64,000 bases of DNA, from the NCBI RefSeq assembly GCF_022539665.2, contig NC_081337.1:6858679-6922678 (forward strand), in the 5' to 3' direction. The position numbers and the translations under genes were made by a program. Below the pieces are notes generated by a model, which saw nothing but the letters and a program-made list of their open reading frames with translations, did not search any database and was not told the DNA's origin. This DNA comes from Daphnia carinata (Eukaryota > Arthropoda > Branchiopoda > Diplostraca > Daphniidae). Shown one piece after another: positions 23,730 to 38,300 of this stretch (positions are counted from its first letter, which is position 1; the number at the start of each line of letters is the position of its first letter).

Positions 23730-26700
23730 GACCAGAAAAATAGATTTAACATTCAAGTAATTCCTGTTCATCTGAACGATGATTGTGAAGGCCGACAGGA
23801 ATCGGTCAGCGTAACTCTAAAACAGCAGCCAGTTATTCGTTTCGTTTCACTGAGCGAATGAACCGACTTTGTGCGTATTTTTGTCATATCTTTTTTTAAA
23901 CAAAGAACTCAAAAATATAAAAAAGATAAAATGTAAAGAACTGAGGAGAATAAGAAGAAGATTGTGTTCCTTTTCGGTGAGAAAGAGAGAAAAACGAAAC
24001 GTGTGTATCCTTGTTCATCAGCCAATGACACGGCCCATAACGACAAAATGACAGGTTACCAGGCGGCTATCACCTCAAGAAGAAAAAAATGTTTAAAAAA
24101 AGAAAAGAAAAAAAAAAAACCTGCCGGGCCTCTCGTGCCTGTCATTGAAAAGACAAGAGGAAAGAGATTGTGTGTGTGTGTCGCCTTTGTATTTATAATA
24201 AGAAAATGCGGCGAGAATAAGAAAAGAGAAGAAAAGGAGGGGTGGACAGGAAAAGAAAAAAAAAAAAGTTTACTTATTTATTTATATTTAAAAAATTAAA
24301 GTCTTTTTTACCTTTTGATTCTCGACAAAAAATAAAGTCCCCCAGGTAAGTAAAAAAGCTCGTTAAGAAAATCCTGTCCCAAATCATTTTGATTTGTATG
24401 TTATCTTGTTGCGCGCACAGCCCGGGATTTCTTCTCCTTTCTTCCTCTTTCCCTCCACCTTTTCATTTGATTTATGTGAGAATATATCAACAGAACCTGT
24501 TTTGAATTTCTCTCATCTACTATCCCTCCTTCCCCCCTTTTTTTGTTGTTGTGTTTTTTTTTTTACTCTTGTCCCGGAGAGGGACTGGATCTCGTCTTCT
24601 CTTCATTTAAAATTCAGATGTTGCATTATATATCTATTTATACATAAATGTGTGTGTGTATGTATACATGTATACCTTATAAATATCTCCCCTTTATTTT
24701 TGAATTTTTTTTTTTTTATACTTCTAACCCCTTTTGCATCGCATTCCGTTTGCATCATCGATTGGCGTGACCCGGTAGTTTGCCGTCAGTGAAACTGGAC
24801 GCAGGTACAATCCTGCCCGGTAGCTCCAACTGGCCAATCGGACATATTTTGAAAGAAAAAAAAAAACACACACAACTTGAACGCAGTAGCATCTGGAAAG
24901 GCAAAACACGTTTAGTTGACCGACCTCTTCTAACTGTTGAAATAAAAAGTCCTTGTCCATCCATTGTCCAAATTGGGAAATGTAATGATTGACAGGTGTG
25001 CGAGATCAGCAATCAGAGTCGTCAGGGATTAATTTTTCTGCCTCCTGTATTTTTCCAAAAATATATTCAAATTTCTTCTTGATATTTTTGGAAAGGGTGT
25101 ATATATTATGCGTTGGGTAACCTCCCACTTTCTTGAATATTAGCAACTCGACCCACATATATATACACACGCACGCCAGTTGACGTATAATTTATCGACG
25201 CAGATTGCAGGGCTTTTATTTCATATTTATTTCATTTTTTTTTTATTTCTACACGGCTCTTTCTATTGCCTCTCCGTGATTCGTCCGTTTTCTCTTTCCT
25301 ACCTTTTTTTTTTTTTTTTTGAACGTACATAAGTTATACACACCTCTGACTGCTTGTACACCTGGTTCTTTACAGACTATTCCCGCAGGCATGATACTAC
25401 AATAACGAAATAGTAGCACGCAAATATCATCCTTTCTTAAAAACCAGGGCTTACAAACGCACAAAAGCAATAACACGGAGGGAAAAAGAGAAAAAAAATA
25501 AGTAGAATACAAATAGTTAGATTCCCTTTTGCACAGATGGCATTTTTGCAATGGACTTACGGGAGTTTTTTCTTTGTTTGTAACAGAAAAATAAAATTTC
25601 AGACGGATCTAAAACGAGACAGTGCGTTTGGTATGTATGTAAAGGAGTACAACCAGACTTGGTTTCTCGTTTTTCCCGAAAAAAAAAGGCGGTTATTTTT
25701 ATTTTTTTTTTTTGTTAAATGCTCATCGTCGCAAAGCGGCTTAATTACCCGTACGATTGTTTACGAGTGAAACAAAAGACAGTAACCAGTCCATATGTAC
25801 ACTGTCTCCGCATTTTCTGAGACGATGGCCGAATGTTGATAGCTATACCTGTCTCGTAAGGAGAAATGCGTACAACTCTTGGTTTATTTCATTGAAAGAA
25901 GCGACACGTGAAAACGAGTCCCTCCTGTTTTCTCTCGTCTGCCCAGCGCAAAAAAAAATATTGCAGACGCATCGATCAGTTGGCCGCCTGATTGTCTGCA
26001 AAGCAACGTGTATAAATGAGTGCTATTAAAAATGAAGTGACAATCAAGCTCGTAATTCTTCGTTAACTTAAAAAATAGAAGTGGCACACAGTTGGTAACA
26101 TTTTTCTAGATGCCACGGAACATGGGGAATGGGGAAAAAAAATAAAAGCAGCCCAAGGAATTTAGTGAAGCAGGTGTCAAGACTTGCTGGAACACCGTAG
26201 AGGGGAGATAAAAAAAAAATAAAAGAAAAATAAAAGAAAATAAAATAAATAGACTTTATTTCTTGACTGAAGAAAGAGAGGCTCCTAGGGAGGCTCATCG
26301 AAAAGCTGCTGGAGGACAGACAAAGAGGAAGACGTCCCGCGGCTGCTGGCGCCATCGTGTCGGCCTTTTTCACGCCTCACCCTTCAGGAAACGATATTAT
26401 TCCTTCCCTCCCCTTGTTAGATTTCTAACCATCTCCAGCTCATCGCGTACAACCCCCCTCCATGTTGATCGCCTCCGAGAAGGAAAAAAAAAAAATAAAT
26501 AAAAGAAATGCCAGAAGAATAGAACAATTATTTTTAGTACGTATAAGAACATATAGCTTTCATAAATCTCAATCACGTGGATGGGAATTTCATTGGCACG
26601 CACTTGCAGTGCGCAGCCACGTCACCTTGCATTTTGAATTATTTCGACATTTATAGAACTGCCATCTAGACGCAATACAATGGCAATAATACTAATGACA

Positions 26701-26946
26701 ATGACGGCGTTGCGCAACTTCTGTTCACCCTCCCCTCTTTCTGTTTATTTTTCAGTAGTCGTCTTTTCTGTTGTTTTTTTTTTTTTCTTAAAAATACACA
26801 CAGGGCACGTAAAGGCGGCGAGCGTGTGATTACGGAACAAATGAGTTTCTCTCCCGCTTTTTTGAACGGGCCGACTTCCACCATTCACAGGCTCACTCGT
26901 ACAGAGAGTTCTTTAAACATACACACACAAAAAAGACGTAAACAAA

Positions 26947-26978
26947 CCCCCCCCCCCCCCCCCCAAAAAAAAAAAAAA
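26947..26978. repeat. Composite C18-A14 homopolymer
   Basis: Eighteen consecutive C (26947-26964) pass directly into fourteen A. Confidence 0.95.
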
Positions 26979-29900
26979 TGGCTTACATACATCTGGCGAT
27001 TATATAGCTCTTTGTATGAATGTCTTTTAAAAGTTATGTGCGGCTATGTGCCATGTACACGAGTGTATTCGCATACACGAAAAACATTGCCCGCGTTTCT
27101 TCTATTTCTTTTGTTTCACTGTCAAGAATTTATCTTTTTTTTTTTTATTTCCTCGAGGAAAAAAAAATATATATATATTTCAATGACATCCACCAGTAGG
27201 AGGGCTGCCCCTTTTTTTTTTATTAAAAATGAAAATAAATTTTCCCGCGTCGCTTTAATAGCGTAAAAAAAAAAAAGGTTTTCTTGTAATCAGTAGACTG
27301 TACAAGTGTTGAGTGCAGTGTATCGTAGGTCCCGCAAAAGAGTTACGGGAGCTTGTTCAATTGGAAAAAAAAAACATGTGGAGACGTGTGGTTGGTTATA
27401 GTTTTGCTGCGATGAAAGAGAAGAAGTCGGCCATACTTACATGTATTGCGGGAGCCCGACCACAACCTTGAGGGAAGAAACTAACATGTGGTCGAGCTCA
27501 TTTAAACTCGTGTGTCTAATTCATTTTTATTGCGGTTATTACAGTGTATTTATCTATCCCTATATACGAATGCTTATAGTACAAGAAGCCCAACTGCTTT
27601 TTCTTTTGTGTGTGTGTCTTCTTAAGCTACGCAATTTTTTTTAAATTTTTTTAAAGGACTTATATATGTCCACGTTACGGATATGCCTATTGCTAGTAAC
27701 GAACGGCCTATATGGAAGCATCCAACATATTGGAATAGAAAGGAGAGAAATAAAAGAAGGTTACCTGGCCCGTTTTCTTTTTCTCAGCATACCTTTTCCC
27801 AGATTCCAACAAGTTGTTGGACAAGATAAAGGAGACGTGAAGTTTAAAAAAGGATAAAAAAAAAAACAGAAACAAATGTTGCGTCCATTTTTTTTTCTTC
27901 TAGTCTTTCAAATCGAGTTTAAGTTTCTACCAAAAATGGATGGTGGCTATTGCTCAAGTGTGGATATTGCAATATGTGGGTGTTTGGTCAAAAAAAAAAA
28001 AAAAAAAAAAAAAATGGTATTTCAAACTTCTCCATTTGTGTATATCTCTTGTTCGCTTGGGAAAGAAACAAGATTTACAATGGCCATATGCGAAAGTCTA
28101 TAGAGAGAAATGAACGCCCAAATGACAGGGATCCCCCCAATAGCCCAAACAGATGAATGCCGTCAGTTATTTAAACAACCATATTTCCTTTTTTTTTTTT
28201 TTTTAATTTAGTTTTCTTGGTCGCTCTATTGTTGCCATTTTCATTGCCCCTCTACCATATACTACACCGTACAACTAGTCATCAATAATGGTGACCTGTT
28301 CTATCGCTGTTTTTCATCTGAAAAGCCCCTGGTCAATGAAGAGGCCCCATCTCTCAACGTTAAAATGCGAAGGGTCAAAAGCCAGAATTTCAGTTGGTCA
28401 TAGAGGCAAAAAGACATTTGGCGTGTCGGCCATTGTCGGAAGTTGTATGGCAAAAGGTAAATGGAGGCAAAACTTGGCTCGGTCATTGGTGTCATGTCAG
28501 AGGACCGAGATTACACGCTCGACAGCACCTTAAGCCAAAACGACACAAGGGTTTCACAGACCTCACCTGAGCTAAGAACAAAGCCAATCGGTGAGGTGTC
28601 CGAGTGTCTATGTTTCCCTCTCATTAGCAAAAAGAGAGATACTTGGGGAAAAAACCAACAACAACAACAATGTAATCAAACAACCGGTTTGTTTTATACG
28701 ATGTTCAGGTGTACCATTACTTTGTAACCTACCCGTGAATGTGCCTCTCGATAAGAATGAACTTGTTCTTCTGGTAAGAATTTTCAAAATAATTTTCAAT
28801 AAGAAGCAAAATGAATTGGACGTTAAAACACGTCGGCACTTTGGTTAATAACGCATTACACATCTGTGTGATAGTAACGTCTACTAAGAGGCTAAGACTG
28901 TTCCAGTTCAAACACTTGAAAAAAAAAAAAAAGGAAACGTGAGTTTCACAGGCGTCAATGTATTTTTCAATGCTGTAGGTATTCTAACAATCTAGATTCG
29001 TTAGATTGTCGCTGTTGCATCAACAAGTTTTGTTCTTCTTTTTTTTTTTTTTGTCGGGTGGAGGGGAGAACAGATTCTTTTTGATAGGACAGGGTTTTCT
29101 TTTACCGAAAGGGACACGATGGAAAAACTCGGACTGTGTGAAACGCGTCGAGGGTATCGAAGAGCCAACGAAAGCGTGAGGGATCATACGAGTCGGCTCA
29201 TGAATGAAGATGGATGACTTCAAGTCAACGGGTTGACCTTCCTCCCTGCGCTGCTGCTGCCTCAATGAGAACGTAAAAAACACGTCCGCTTGTGTAACAA
29301 AATACACCAAAGTTTTAATTTATTTACACCAAACTCCCCTCCATTTCATGCGGCTCTGGGCCGATGGCAACACCATTTTCAGTGCCTTTTTTTTTTTTAT
29401 TTTACAGTCGAAAATGATTCGTTTACGCTGTGGCAATCGAGACATTGTTATTTGTTTGTGTGTGTGGCTGTTTATACACATCAATCTTTTATTGAGAAAA
29501 TTTTTTTTTTTTTCTCAAATCGGGGGGAAAATGTAGCAGTTGGAGCGCAGTGGGAAACGTTGTGAGATAAAGAAGATAACAAGTTACAAACTCAACTCGT
29601 ATGGCAGGCTCGGCAGGAGTCTTTGCAACCAAAGCGATCGACTTTAGATTGGAGTTGAACGACTGAACCCCAAAAGAAGGCATCCCATTTTTTTTTTTTC
29701 TGATGTTGTATATCGATAAAAAAAAAACGAAATAGAGAGAAATGTCCGGTATAACAAAAGAGCTCAGCGTTTTAAATTCGATGTTGTTTTCTTGTGGGTT
29801 GACGCGAGGCCTCCATTCGCACGTTGATAACGGCGAACGCCGTTCAAAGTTCCAAATGGGCAACGTTTCTATGCGAATGCATCGAGTCGTGTATGAGATA

Positions 29901-31922
29901 TAAAACAAGAAAAAAAAAAATGCGTCCCGAAAAGAGAAAAAAAACGGGCGAATATAAGCAGAAAAAAAAAAAAAGAAAGTTACGCGAGACAACGGAGAAG
30001 AAGAAGAAGAAAAAAAGGAATCGGTTGGAAAATATTTACGACCTCTGAAAACTCAGCGGGGTGTCAAATTTGAAGGTAAAAAGAAAAAAAAGACGGTTGC
30101 TATTTGCCTGTGTGACCGTGAATATTCTTTTATTATACGAGAGACGAAGAAGGAACAAAGCACGAAGATGAACAAGAAAGAAGCACAAAGTTTTTTATCT
30201 GTTTTTTTTTTGTCCTCCTTGTTATGGTCGTGTAAAAAAAAAAAAAAGACAAGAAACACATCTCTGTACTTTTTGTTGTTCTTGTTCTTGTGCTACTCTC
30301 AACAACTTCTTCCCACCCCCCGTCAAACTCTCCTGTCGATGTTTTCTTTCAAAGGGGGTGAAAGTTCATTTGGAAAGTTTTGTGATTTATCGTTTGCGCC
30401 AATCGTAATGCAAATGTCTTGAAATCAGAAAGGATAAAGTCTTTGTTAACGGTCGCACAAAAACAAAAAATTTAAATCAATGCAACCGAGGCTGTACGTG
30501 TGGCATGTTGTATAACGTAGGGTGGGCCGTTCCATCAGACCTCAAGTTACTTCTTTTTTTTGTTCCCCTACACCGAACAAGTCCAAGCACCTTCAAATAT
30601 TACACCACGTACGTGTAGCTTACATGTGTACACGTCGACACCGAATTCTCTTGAAAATGGGATGGAATAAAAAATTTAAAACAAAGCGGACGGACGGGGG
30701 GGCGGGATGAAGGAAAACAAATAGAGAGGGAGGATACACGGCGTCGACTTACCAACTATACAATACCACCTCATTTAAAAAAAAAAAAAAAAAATAAAAT
30801 AAAATATAAAAAAATAGTTGAAGCCTGACGTTTGTCCTCCTTCGTTCGCTTAATCAATGCCAAGACGCGGAGTAAAAAGAATAAAGAGGGGAGGGCGGAT
30901 GAAATTCGAGTTGGTTCCTTTTTGGAGCGAGGGTCGACAACGATCACATTCATCCGTGGCTTGGCATTTGATTTGCCCTTCACCAAACGGCAACAAAACA
31001 TTTTTTATTTTTTTTATTTAAAAGGACATTTTAATGGTATTAAAAAAAAAAAATGTAAATACGCTGTTTTGAATATTCTAAAGTTAGCCGCGTATCAACG
31101 AGATCCTTTTTTTTTTAGCAGAACAAAAAAAAAATGATGCAAGTTTGTTTAGTTTTTTTATCGTTGAAATTTTCCCAACTTGTCTTGATAGGCTTCTGTG
31201 ATGGTTCGTCATCAAAAGACTCGGCGCTAAGGAGTGGAGGGGGTTATCTCTTATCTTATCATGTACGGTAGTTTAATAATACAAAAAAATTATGAAAAAA
31301 AAGGAACGTCATATAAAAAGAAATAGAAAAATTCTTGAAAATAAAAGGAAATTGAACATCCTTTTCATCGTGAAGTGTATCCATCAATTTATATCTAACG
31401 CACGTGTGCCTCTACGTAAAAAAAAAAAAATAAAATAAAATAAATCGCGTTTTCTATCATAACGCAACGTTCTCTGTAAGGAAATGAATCTCAAGAATCC
31501 GCATCTAATTATAATTTAAGAAGAAAAACAAAACACAACAGAAAGTATTAATAGCAAAAGATAACAAGAGGGGGGGGGGGGCGAAGGTTCTGAGGTGCAC
31601 ACCGTGAAAAGCAAGTCCACCCCATCTTTTTTGGAAGAATTTTTTGTCCGTTTCACGGTCACGTCGCATCCGAATCTCATCTGTTTACAGTTGCGCCATA
31701 TTCGATGGCAGAGATCTCGCAAGAAGACAGAGCCCAGATAAAAAAGGAAGCGAAAAAAACCAAAACAAAGATCGCCTTTTTTGGAGAGGGTCAGGCGCTC
31801 CACCAACCGTCCCTTTTTTTTTTTTTTCTTTCTTCTCTTTTATCCATTGCATTCATAATAGGAAAACTAAATAAATCCAATCAACTGTTTAGTTTCAGCT
31901 ATTAAAAAACATGATTTTTTGT

Positions 31923-31936
31923 TTTATTAATTTATT
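31923..31936 (-). terminator. Candidate polyadenylation signals of RGM
   Basis: Two AATAAA hexamers on the minus strand (31928-31923 and 31936-31931), about 400 bases after the RGM stop codon. The region is so AT-rich that such hexamers are expected by chance. Confidence 0.25.
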
Positions 31937-32333
31937 TTTTTTATTTCGATATCAACGACAACGAAAAAAAAAAAAAAAAAAAAAGATTGGCCGGCAAAAT
32001 AAAACACGGTGTGTGTGAGGGGGGTGGGAACAGATTGAGAAAGGGAGGTGAACAAATTATTATTATTTTTTTTTTAATGTTTTGGTACGGACGACATTTT
32101 CATTTTGTACATACGAACTCTAATTCAGTCCAATAATTTTATATCAAATATATATATATTTATATATATATAATGCAAATCAAACGTACATATATATATA
32201 CACACTCACGCACACAAAACATAAACAACTCATTTTCATGTACGATGACATTTGACGACGAACGATGACTGTACAAATCATTTGTCTTGCTACTTTGTGT
32301 TATACATTTGTTTGTTTTTGTTTTCCTGTGGTA

Positions 32334-35300
32334 TCACCGCAATGGGTTCCATAAGCTCATCAGAGTCCAGACGAAGACAAGAGAGACTGTAACGATGGAC
32401 GGCCGGCCTGGTCCGTGCGCTTCTCGGACGGCCGATGGGAAAACGCTGGACGCCGCAGACGACGACGCCGATAAAGAGAGACTTCCTCTCGATGCCGTCG
32501 ACGACGAGCCGGAAGCGCCGAGGGGCCAAGTTCGATTGGCCAGCCGATAAGCCGCGTCTGGCAACAGTGAAAGGTAATCAGACTGGGCCCGGCTGGCGGC
32601 CAGAGAGAAACTCGGATCGCCCGTGGTCATCAGATCAAACATGCACGAATCCAGGTAGTAATCGGTCAGATTGTACTCGCGGCAGAGGGCCAGGGCGGCG
32701 TCACGGTGCATGCCTTTGACCATCGTCGACGGCGACTCGTTCGTCTGCGATCGGTAAAATCGTCCGCTAGATGGCTGGCTCGGATGCCGGCCCTGTCCGC
32801 TGCCCAGCAGTACAGTGGCGACGTCGATGCGCTCCGAAGCTGGACAGCCTTTGACGCAGAGTTGGAGGCCTTCCGTTCCGGCTCCCTGCTCGGCGATATC
32901 ACGTGGTAGCTTAGCGGCGAACGTCAAGTAGCGGCCGACTTGGCGAACGATCAACGTAGCGCCCAGATGGCGAGCGTGAATCTCGACGTGACGACCGGGC
33001 TCCTTGTCGACAATCCTGACTGGCACCAAGTGTTCCAGGGCAGCAGATGAGAAGCTGCTACTGCCAGGCGGCAACGGTCCACCCCACTGACTTCCGTCGA
33101 CAAAAGAGGCCGGAACCGAGTCGACAGCCGCCTCGTAGGTCCGTTCTGGTGCACAGTCCGAGCCTCCCTTGATGATGATGGTGATCTACAGAAATAGAAC
33201 CGAAAGACAAACAACAAAAAAAAAACAAAAAAACAAACAAAAAAAAACGAGACATTTATTATTGGGGTACGTAACTCCCGCTCACGCAAATACATATTTT
33301 AAAAAAGAAAGGGAGAGAGAGGCAAACGAGCGCATTCAAACAACCAGATTTATAACGAAAGAATGCAACGCCCAGTTCAAAGAATTGCCATTTCACGGGG
33401 ATGGGGAAAAATTGAATTGTCTTTTGTAAATGCTGGGGAAAAGAAGAATTTAAAATCAAAATCGTGATCAATCAAAATGCAACGATGACATTTTGATGAA
33501 AAAAAAAATCGCAAGGCCACGAAGCCAGAAGAAAATGCATTAAATCAACGCAAGTAAGAAATGCACCGCCAAACGGAATGTGCCATTTCCGTACCGCCGC
33601 GGCAGATGGAACGCATTTAGACACACCCAAAAAAAAAAAAACCGACACGTGCGCTAAAATTGACGATACGGATAATGGAATCGATACTTGATTTTTTTTT
33701 TCTTCTTCTCACACTTCTTCACTCCCCCCCCCCCCCCCCTGTTAAGGAGAGAGAGAGAGAGAGAGAGAGAAAAAAAATAAACTGACCGACCGGTTCTCGG
33801 TAAGGTAGGCGTCACTTGTTATCGGCAAAAAGGCCACGACGCAGATACAGAGGCGAACGCAGTGAAGAAATCAAAATCAACAAGGTAAGAAAAAGAGAAA
33901 TGAATCCGTGGCATTGACAAAACACCCAAAGAAAAATTCTTGATTGTCTTCCCCCTATTTTTTTATTTTTTTTTTAAACATTCATCTCCTTTCGGCCATT
34001 CACGCTGTGTACGCACAGACCAGCGCTCTGTGTGTTTTGTTTTGTTTTTTTTCTAAACTCCCAAATCAATTTCCGAACTGAGAAATAAAAAAAAATATAT
34101 ATATATACGTTTAAACCAGAAAAACTGGTCGGTATATTTCCTTTAACCTCCTCTGCTGCGTGCGTGTTCGTTTTTTTTTGTTTTTTTTTTGTGTTCCGTC
34201 GGAATTAAATATGAAACCCTTATTTTCTCTCTTTCCAAACGGGCACGTCGAGTGACAGCTATGGCCAAGGTCGCTTCTTTTCCAACACATGGCGTTTCTT
34301 TTTCTTTCCTCTACAGAGGGCCCTTCCCATTTATGTTTTTTTTTTTCTTTTTTTCTTTAACCCGAAAGAAGAAAAAAGCAATAGAAGAAACATGGGCCAG
34401 CCTCCTCAACATCTTTTTTTTTTTCTTTCTTCTTCCTCCTCCGGTTGCCCCTGCTCCTCCTCCATACTACAGTTCATTCGCCCCATGCGAGCCAGCACAA
34501 AAGCCTTAAAAAGAGGCTCTCTTTTCTTGGTCACTGGAAAAACGAAACGAACCACACAAGGAAAAATAAAAAGAAAAAAGGAAGGGAAAACCTGTTCTTG
34601 GACTCAGACGTCTACCACCTCCATCCTAGTTTTTGTTGTATACGTGCCAAAAGGAAATATACATCGAAAAGAAAAAAAAAAAGAAAAAAAATGTGACCGA
34701 TTGTAGGATCGGTCCGCTCTTGTGCGTAGAGAAAACACGACAATCGATACTCTCTCCCTCCCTTCGCCACCCTCCCTCCCTCTTTTTTGGGTCTAAAAAT
34801 TAAGTAGTTGGAAATACCTTTGACCATATTAAGATTAGACTAAGCTCAGCTGTGAGGTCTCTCGTGAACCTGGCAACCCCGCTTTTTCTTTTTCATTCCC
34901 ACTCCAAACATTTCACGCAATGTGACCAATAGCGTGAATGAACGCCGTTCTACTGACGTAACCGGAACACAGCTGATGGATAATTGAATGTTTTTCAATG
35001 CTTATACGTTTGTTGTTCTTGTTCTTTTGTACGCACCCGGTGCTATCTCTAAATTTGCGGCAATTAGAGGAGCAGGCAAGAACGACATGGGGATTTCCAA
35101 AATGCCGACCGATGGTGGCGAAATCAATCGGATTGTAACAACAACAACAACAAAAAACAGCAAGAAAAACCAGTTCTTCTTTTTCTTCTTCTTCCGCCAA
35201 ATCAAACGAATTGAAGATAAGGAAAAGATAGGGACACACAACGAAAGAAAATAAAAATAAATAAAAAAAAAAAAGGCCTTGGTGGTACTGATTATCAATG

Positions 35301-38300
35301 CAATCTACGATGATATTCCTCCGGGTCGACAATCTTTTATTTATTTATTTTTTTCTTCTTCTTCTTCTTCTTCTCCAAAAGAAGAAGAAGGAGGAGGGAA
35401 GGGGATTCTGGAAGATACACGATGAATATTAATGCTCTCCGCCTGGAGGTGAGAGAGAGAGAGAGAGAGAGAGCTAGAACACGGTTTCTTATTTTACCTT
35501 CTGGGTTGTCTATAGAGGAACTCTCTCGGAGAAAGAAGGATGAAACTTAAAAGAAGAAGGAGAAGAAGAGAAAAAAAAAAATTCTTCGAAAAGATTTTGT
35601 GCCCTACGGCTAGAGAACAATAGGCCAGCTCTTTTTTTTTTTTTTTTTTTTTTTCGTGAAAGAAAAAAAAAAAAAAAACACGGAGCGAACCAGACGGAAC
35701 GGGAAGCCACAACAAGCCAGAAACGTTTTTTTTTTCTTTTTCCCTTTTTCTCGTTTTTTTTTTTCTTTAAATACAAAAACCCTTTTTTTTTTCTTATTGC
35801 GATGCCTATACTAATACATTTCGTAATCCTTTTTATTTTTTTATTTTTCTTGTAGTTGTATTTTCCATTTTGTTCTAACCCGACGAGAACATCACCTGAA
35901 GGAGGCGGAGTTCCGAACGCGTTAAGCGAGTCCGGCCTTCTCCCCCCCCTTCCTTTTTTTTTCGAATTACACGCAGACCATAGCTATAAAATATAGAGGG
36001 AGAAAAGAGAAGAATACGGCGGAAAAGAATAAAAAAAAAAAAAATTAAATAAATATTTAAAAAAAAAAAAAAAAAAAAAGGAAGAGAAAAACACTGTAAT
36101 TTTGGGGTCGGCCAACTACCGTTTAAACGCAAATGAATGTCTCAACCCGAGGTTTTGGCGTTTCGATCGGCCGTCTGCAATTTCGGGTTACAACAGGCAG
36201 AGATAAAAAGTGACGTGATTCCGCATCCGTTCAACTGACTAATCTCAATCGGGTTACGCAACAATCGCCTTTACAAGAAAAAAAAAAAAGGGAAAAATGT
36301 TTCGATATTATTCCCCCTTCTCTCTCTCTCCACATCTCCATTTCTAGAAAGAACTTCACCGTAGTCGAAGGAGAATGATTCCGAAAAATGTTCAGTCACG
36401 ACAGGAGGGTTCCGTAAAAAAAAAGGAAACCAACACAAGCTAAAGAAATTCTATCGAGCTCGCTAGAGCAAAAAACGAAACTCTCTGTTAAACAATTTCT
36501 TCTTTTTTAAACCTTGCTTTTTTTTTCTCTCTTTCAAGTGTCAACAAAAAGGCGAGCCATTAAAAGCCCCCACGCTCCATCAACGAAACCCTCGTTTTTT
36601 TCTTCTTCTTCTTCTTCCCCCCCTTTTTCTGCTTTCCCAACACCACAACGAATAGAGGTGGTTGGTTACGTACGAGGCAACAATAGAATTCGAAAAAAAA
36701 AAGCAACATGTGTTTACCTTGGTAGTAGCTGTGGCAGCGGATCCGGGTACAACGGCTTCGTTGGTCACGGAGACGGCCAAATAAGCGTTGTCGATGAGCG
36801 GCCACGCACCGGCCACTTTGCACGTTTGAAAGTCTCCGTTAAATGTCACTAGATGCGGGTCTCCATAGAAACTGCAGTGCGTCACTTCAGGACGGCCCTG
36901 GTATGTGCACGCCGGACTGGCTTCCATCACGACGTTCGTGCCCGTAATGGGCAGACTGTTGAGCGGCTTCTCCGGGCGGACGTAGACGCGGGCCGTCGGT
37001 TCCAAACTGGTGGTGCGCTCGGCCGACGACGACGTCACTGTCTTGTCGTTCGAATAGGAATCCTCCATTTTGGCGGCGTGCAAATTCGACGACGAGTGAT
37101 GATCGGGATTGCGGGAACGGCCGCTTTCTTTGATGGGAAGCGGCGCCGGTGCCGAACTGCCTCCGACGTAGGAACAATTGAAATCACCGTTCCAGTTCTG
37201 CACCAACGTGATGGTCGAATGGTAGGCCAAGTGTCCACGACACGATCGCGCCGTCGAACGAAGGCAATCGGAGTACTGGCGCAAGATGACGCAAAAGGCC
37301 GGCGAAGGACCCCGTCTCACGCCGCTCATCATGGCCGCCTGCTGGAATTGACGAGTGCAGTGATCCACCTTGCAACCGCTGTTGCCTTCAACCCCACCGC
37401 TCCACATGGCTAATTTATTGTTTTCAAATAAAAAATATTCATTAATAAAAATGAAAATGTCGGAAGAGAAATGCAAACTATTTGGGACATTCGGGCATCT
37501 TGCGAGGCACAACAGGAGGTGGGTTCAACATTCTCTCATTCCCCCCTCTTTCGGATCTATTCTTTTTCTTTCTTTTATTTTCATGCCCAAAGAGAGAGAA
37601 AAAAAATTCTCAGGTAAAATTTAGAATTACAGATGGAATTCAGTAGGGAAATCTGTAGTTAATCTCTTTTTTTTTTTTGTCTAAGGCTTCCCGTAGTGTA
37701 CGCGAGAGTAGGATCAGGAATTCTGAGGGATTTTCAACTAAGAACAAAGAGGATAATGAATCCACTCTCTAGTTTTTTTTTTAAAAAGAAAACAAAAAAG
37801 TATGGATGATGAAAAAGGATTATGAAATGACAGAAACATTTGATGGGTAGAAAGCATAAAAGAAACGGGGGGACAGGTGAGAAAACAAGAGCCCCGGCCA
37901 ATGATAATAACGGATTTCCTCCTTCTGGAAACCATAGTGACCACCTCAACACCTTTGCTGTCCCCCCTCCCTTTCTATCTTTTATTTGAACTATCGCGTT
38001 CCAATCTTCAAGTAAAAAGAAAAATGGGGTTTAAAAAAAAAAAAAAGGGACAACTGCAGTAGAAAAATCCTAAGGAGGAGTCTGTAGGGGGCTCTAGAAG
38101 GAGGGTGGTCAAAATCGATTTTTCTTTTTACAGAAGAAGATCTAGGGCTCTTCAGAAAACGGTGAACCCCAAAATGGACAATAACTTCAAATGACCAGGG
38201 GAGGGTACAACACAAAAAAAAAAGGGAAGATGGACAGCGAAGGGGGGGGTGGGAGGAGGAGGACAACATCTCAAATTTCCCATCGTTTTTTGTTTCTCCT

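Larger units (their letters stand above)
23081..31922. other. Homopolymer-rich non-coding region before RGM
   Basis: About 8.8 kb with dense A and T tracts of 9-25 bases, for example 25 A at 27990-28014, and no recognised exon. Its open frames are mostly poly-Lys or poly-Phe artefacts. Frames near 28.3-28.7 and 29.0-29.3 kb are more balanced in composition but match no family I know and have no convincing splice context. The right end is the presumed 3' flank of RGM. Confidence 0.4.
33186..36717 (-). other. RGM intron 2
   Basis: A 3.5-kb intron with GT/AG ends (donor at 36717, acceptor AG at 33187/33186). It contains C16, two (GA)n tracts, a TTC/GAA inverted repeat and a T23/A16 inverted repeat. 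No coding sequence is recognised inside it. Confidence 0.85.

Noticed and set aside
23546-24299. Lys-rich and Phe-rich frames here and at many places from 18 to 64 kb
   Set aside because: They arise from A or T homopolymers; they lack motifs, plausible starts or splice context.
28288-29310. Balanced-composition frames on both strands
   Set aside because: No recognisable domain, no consistent splice sites, and comparable open frames on the opposite strand.
36853-37413. 186-codon plus-strand frame, arginine-rich
   Set aside because: It lies exactly opposite RGM exon 2 and reflects that exon's GC-rich codon use; it has no family motif of its own.
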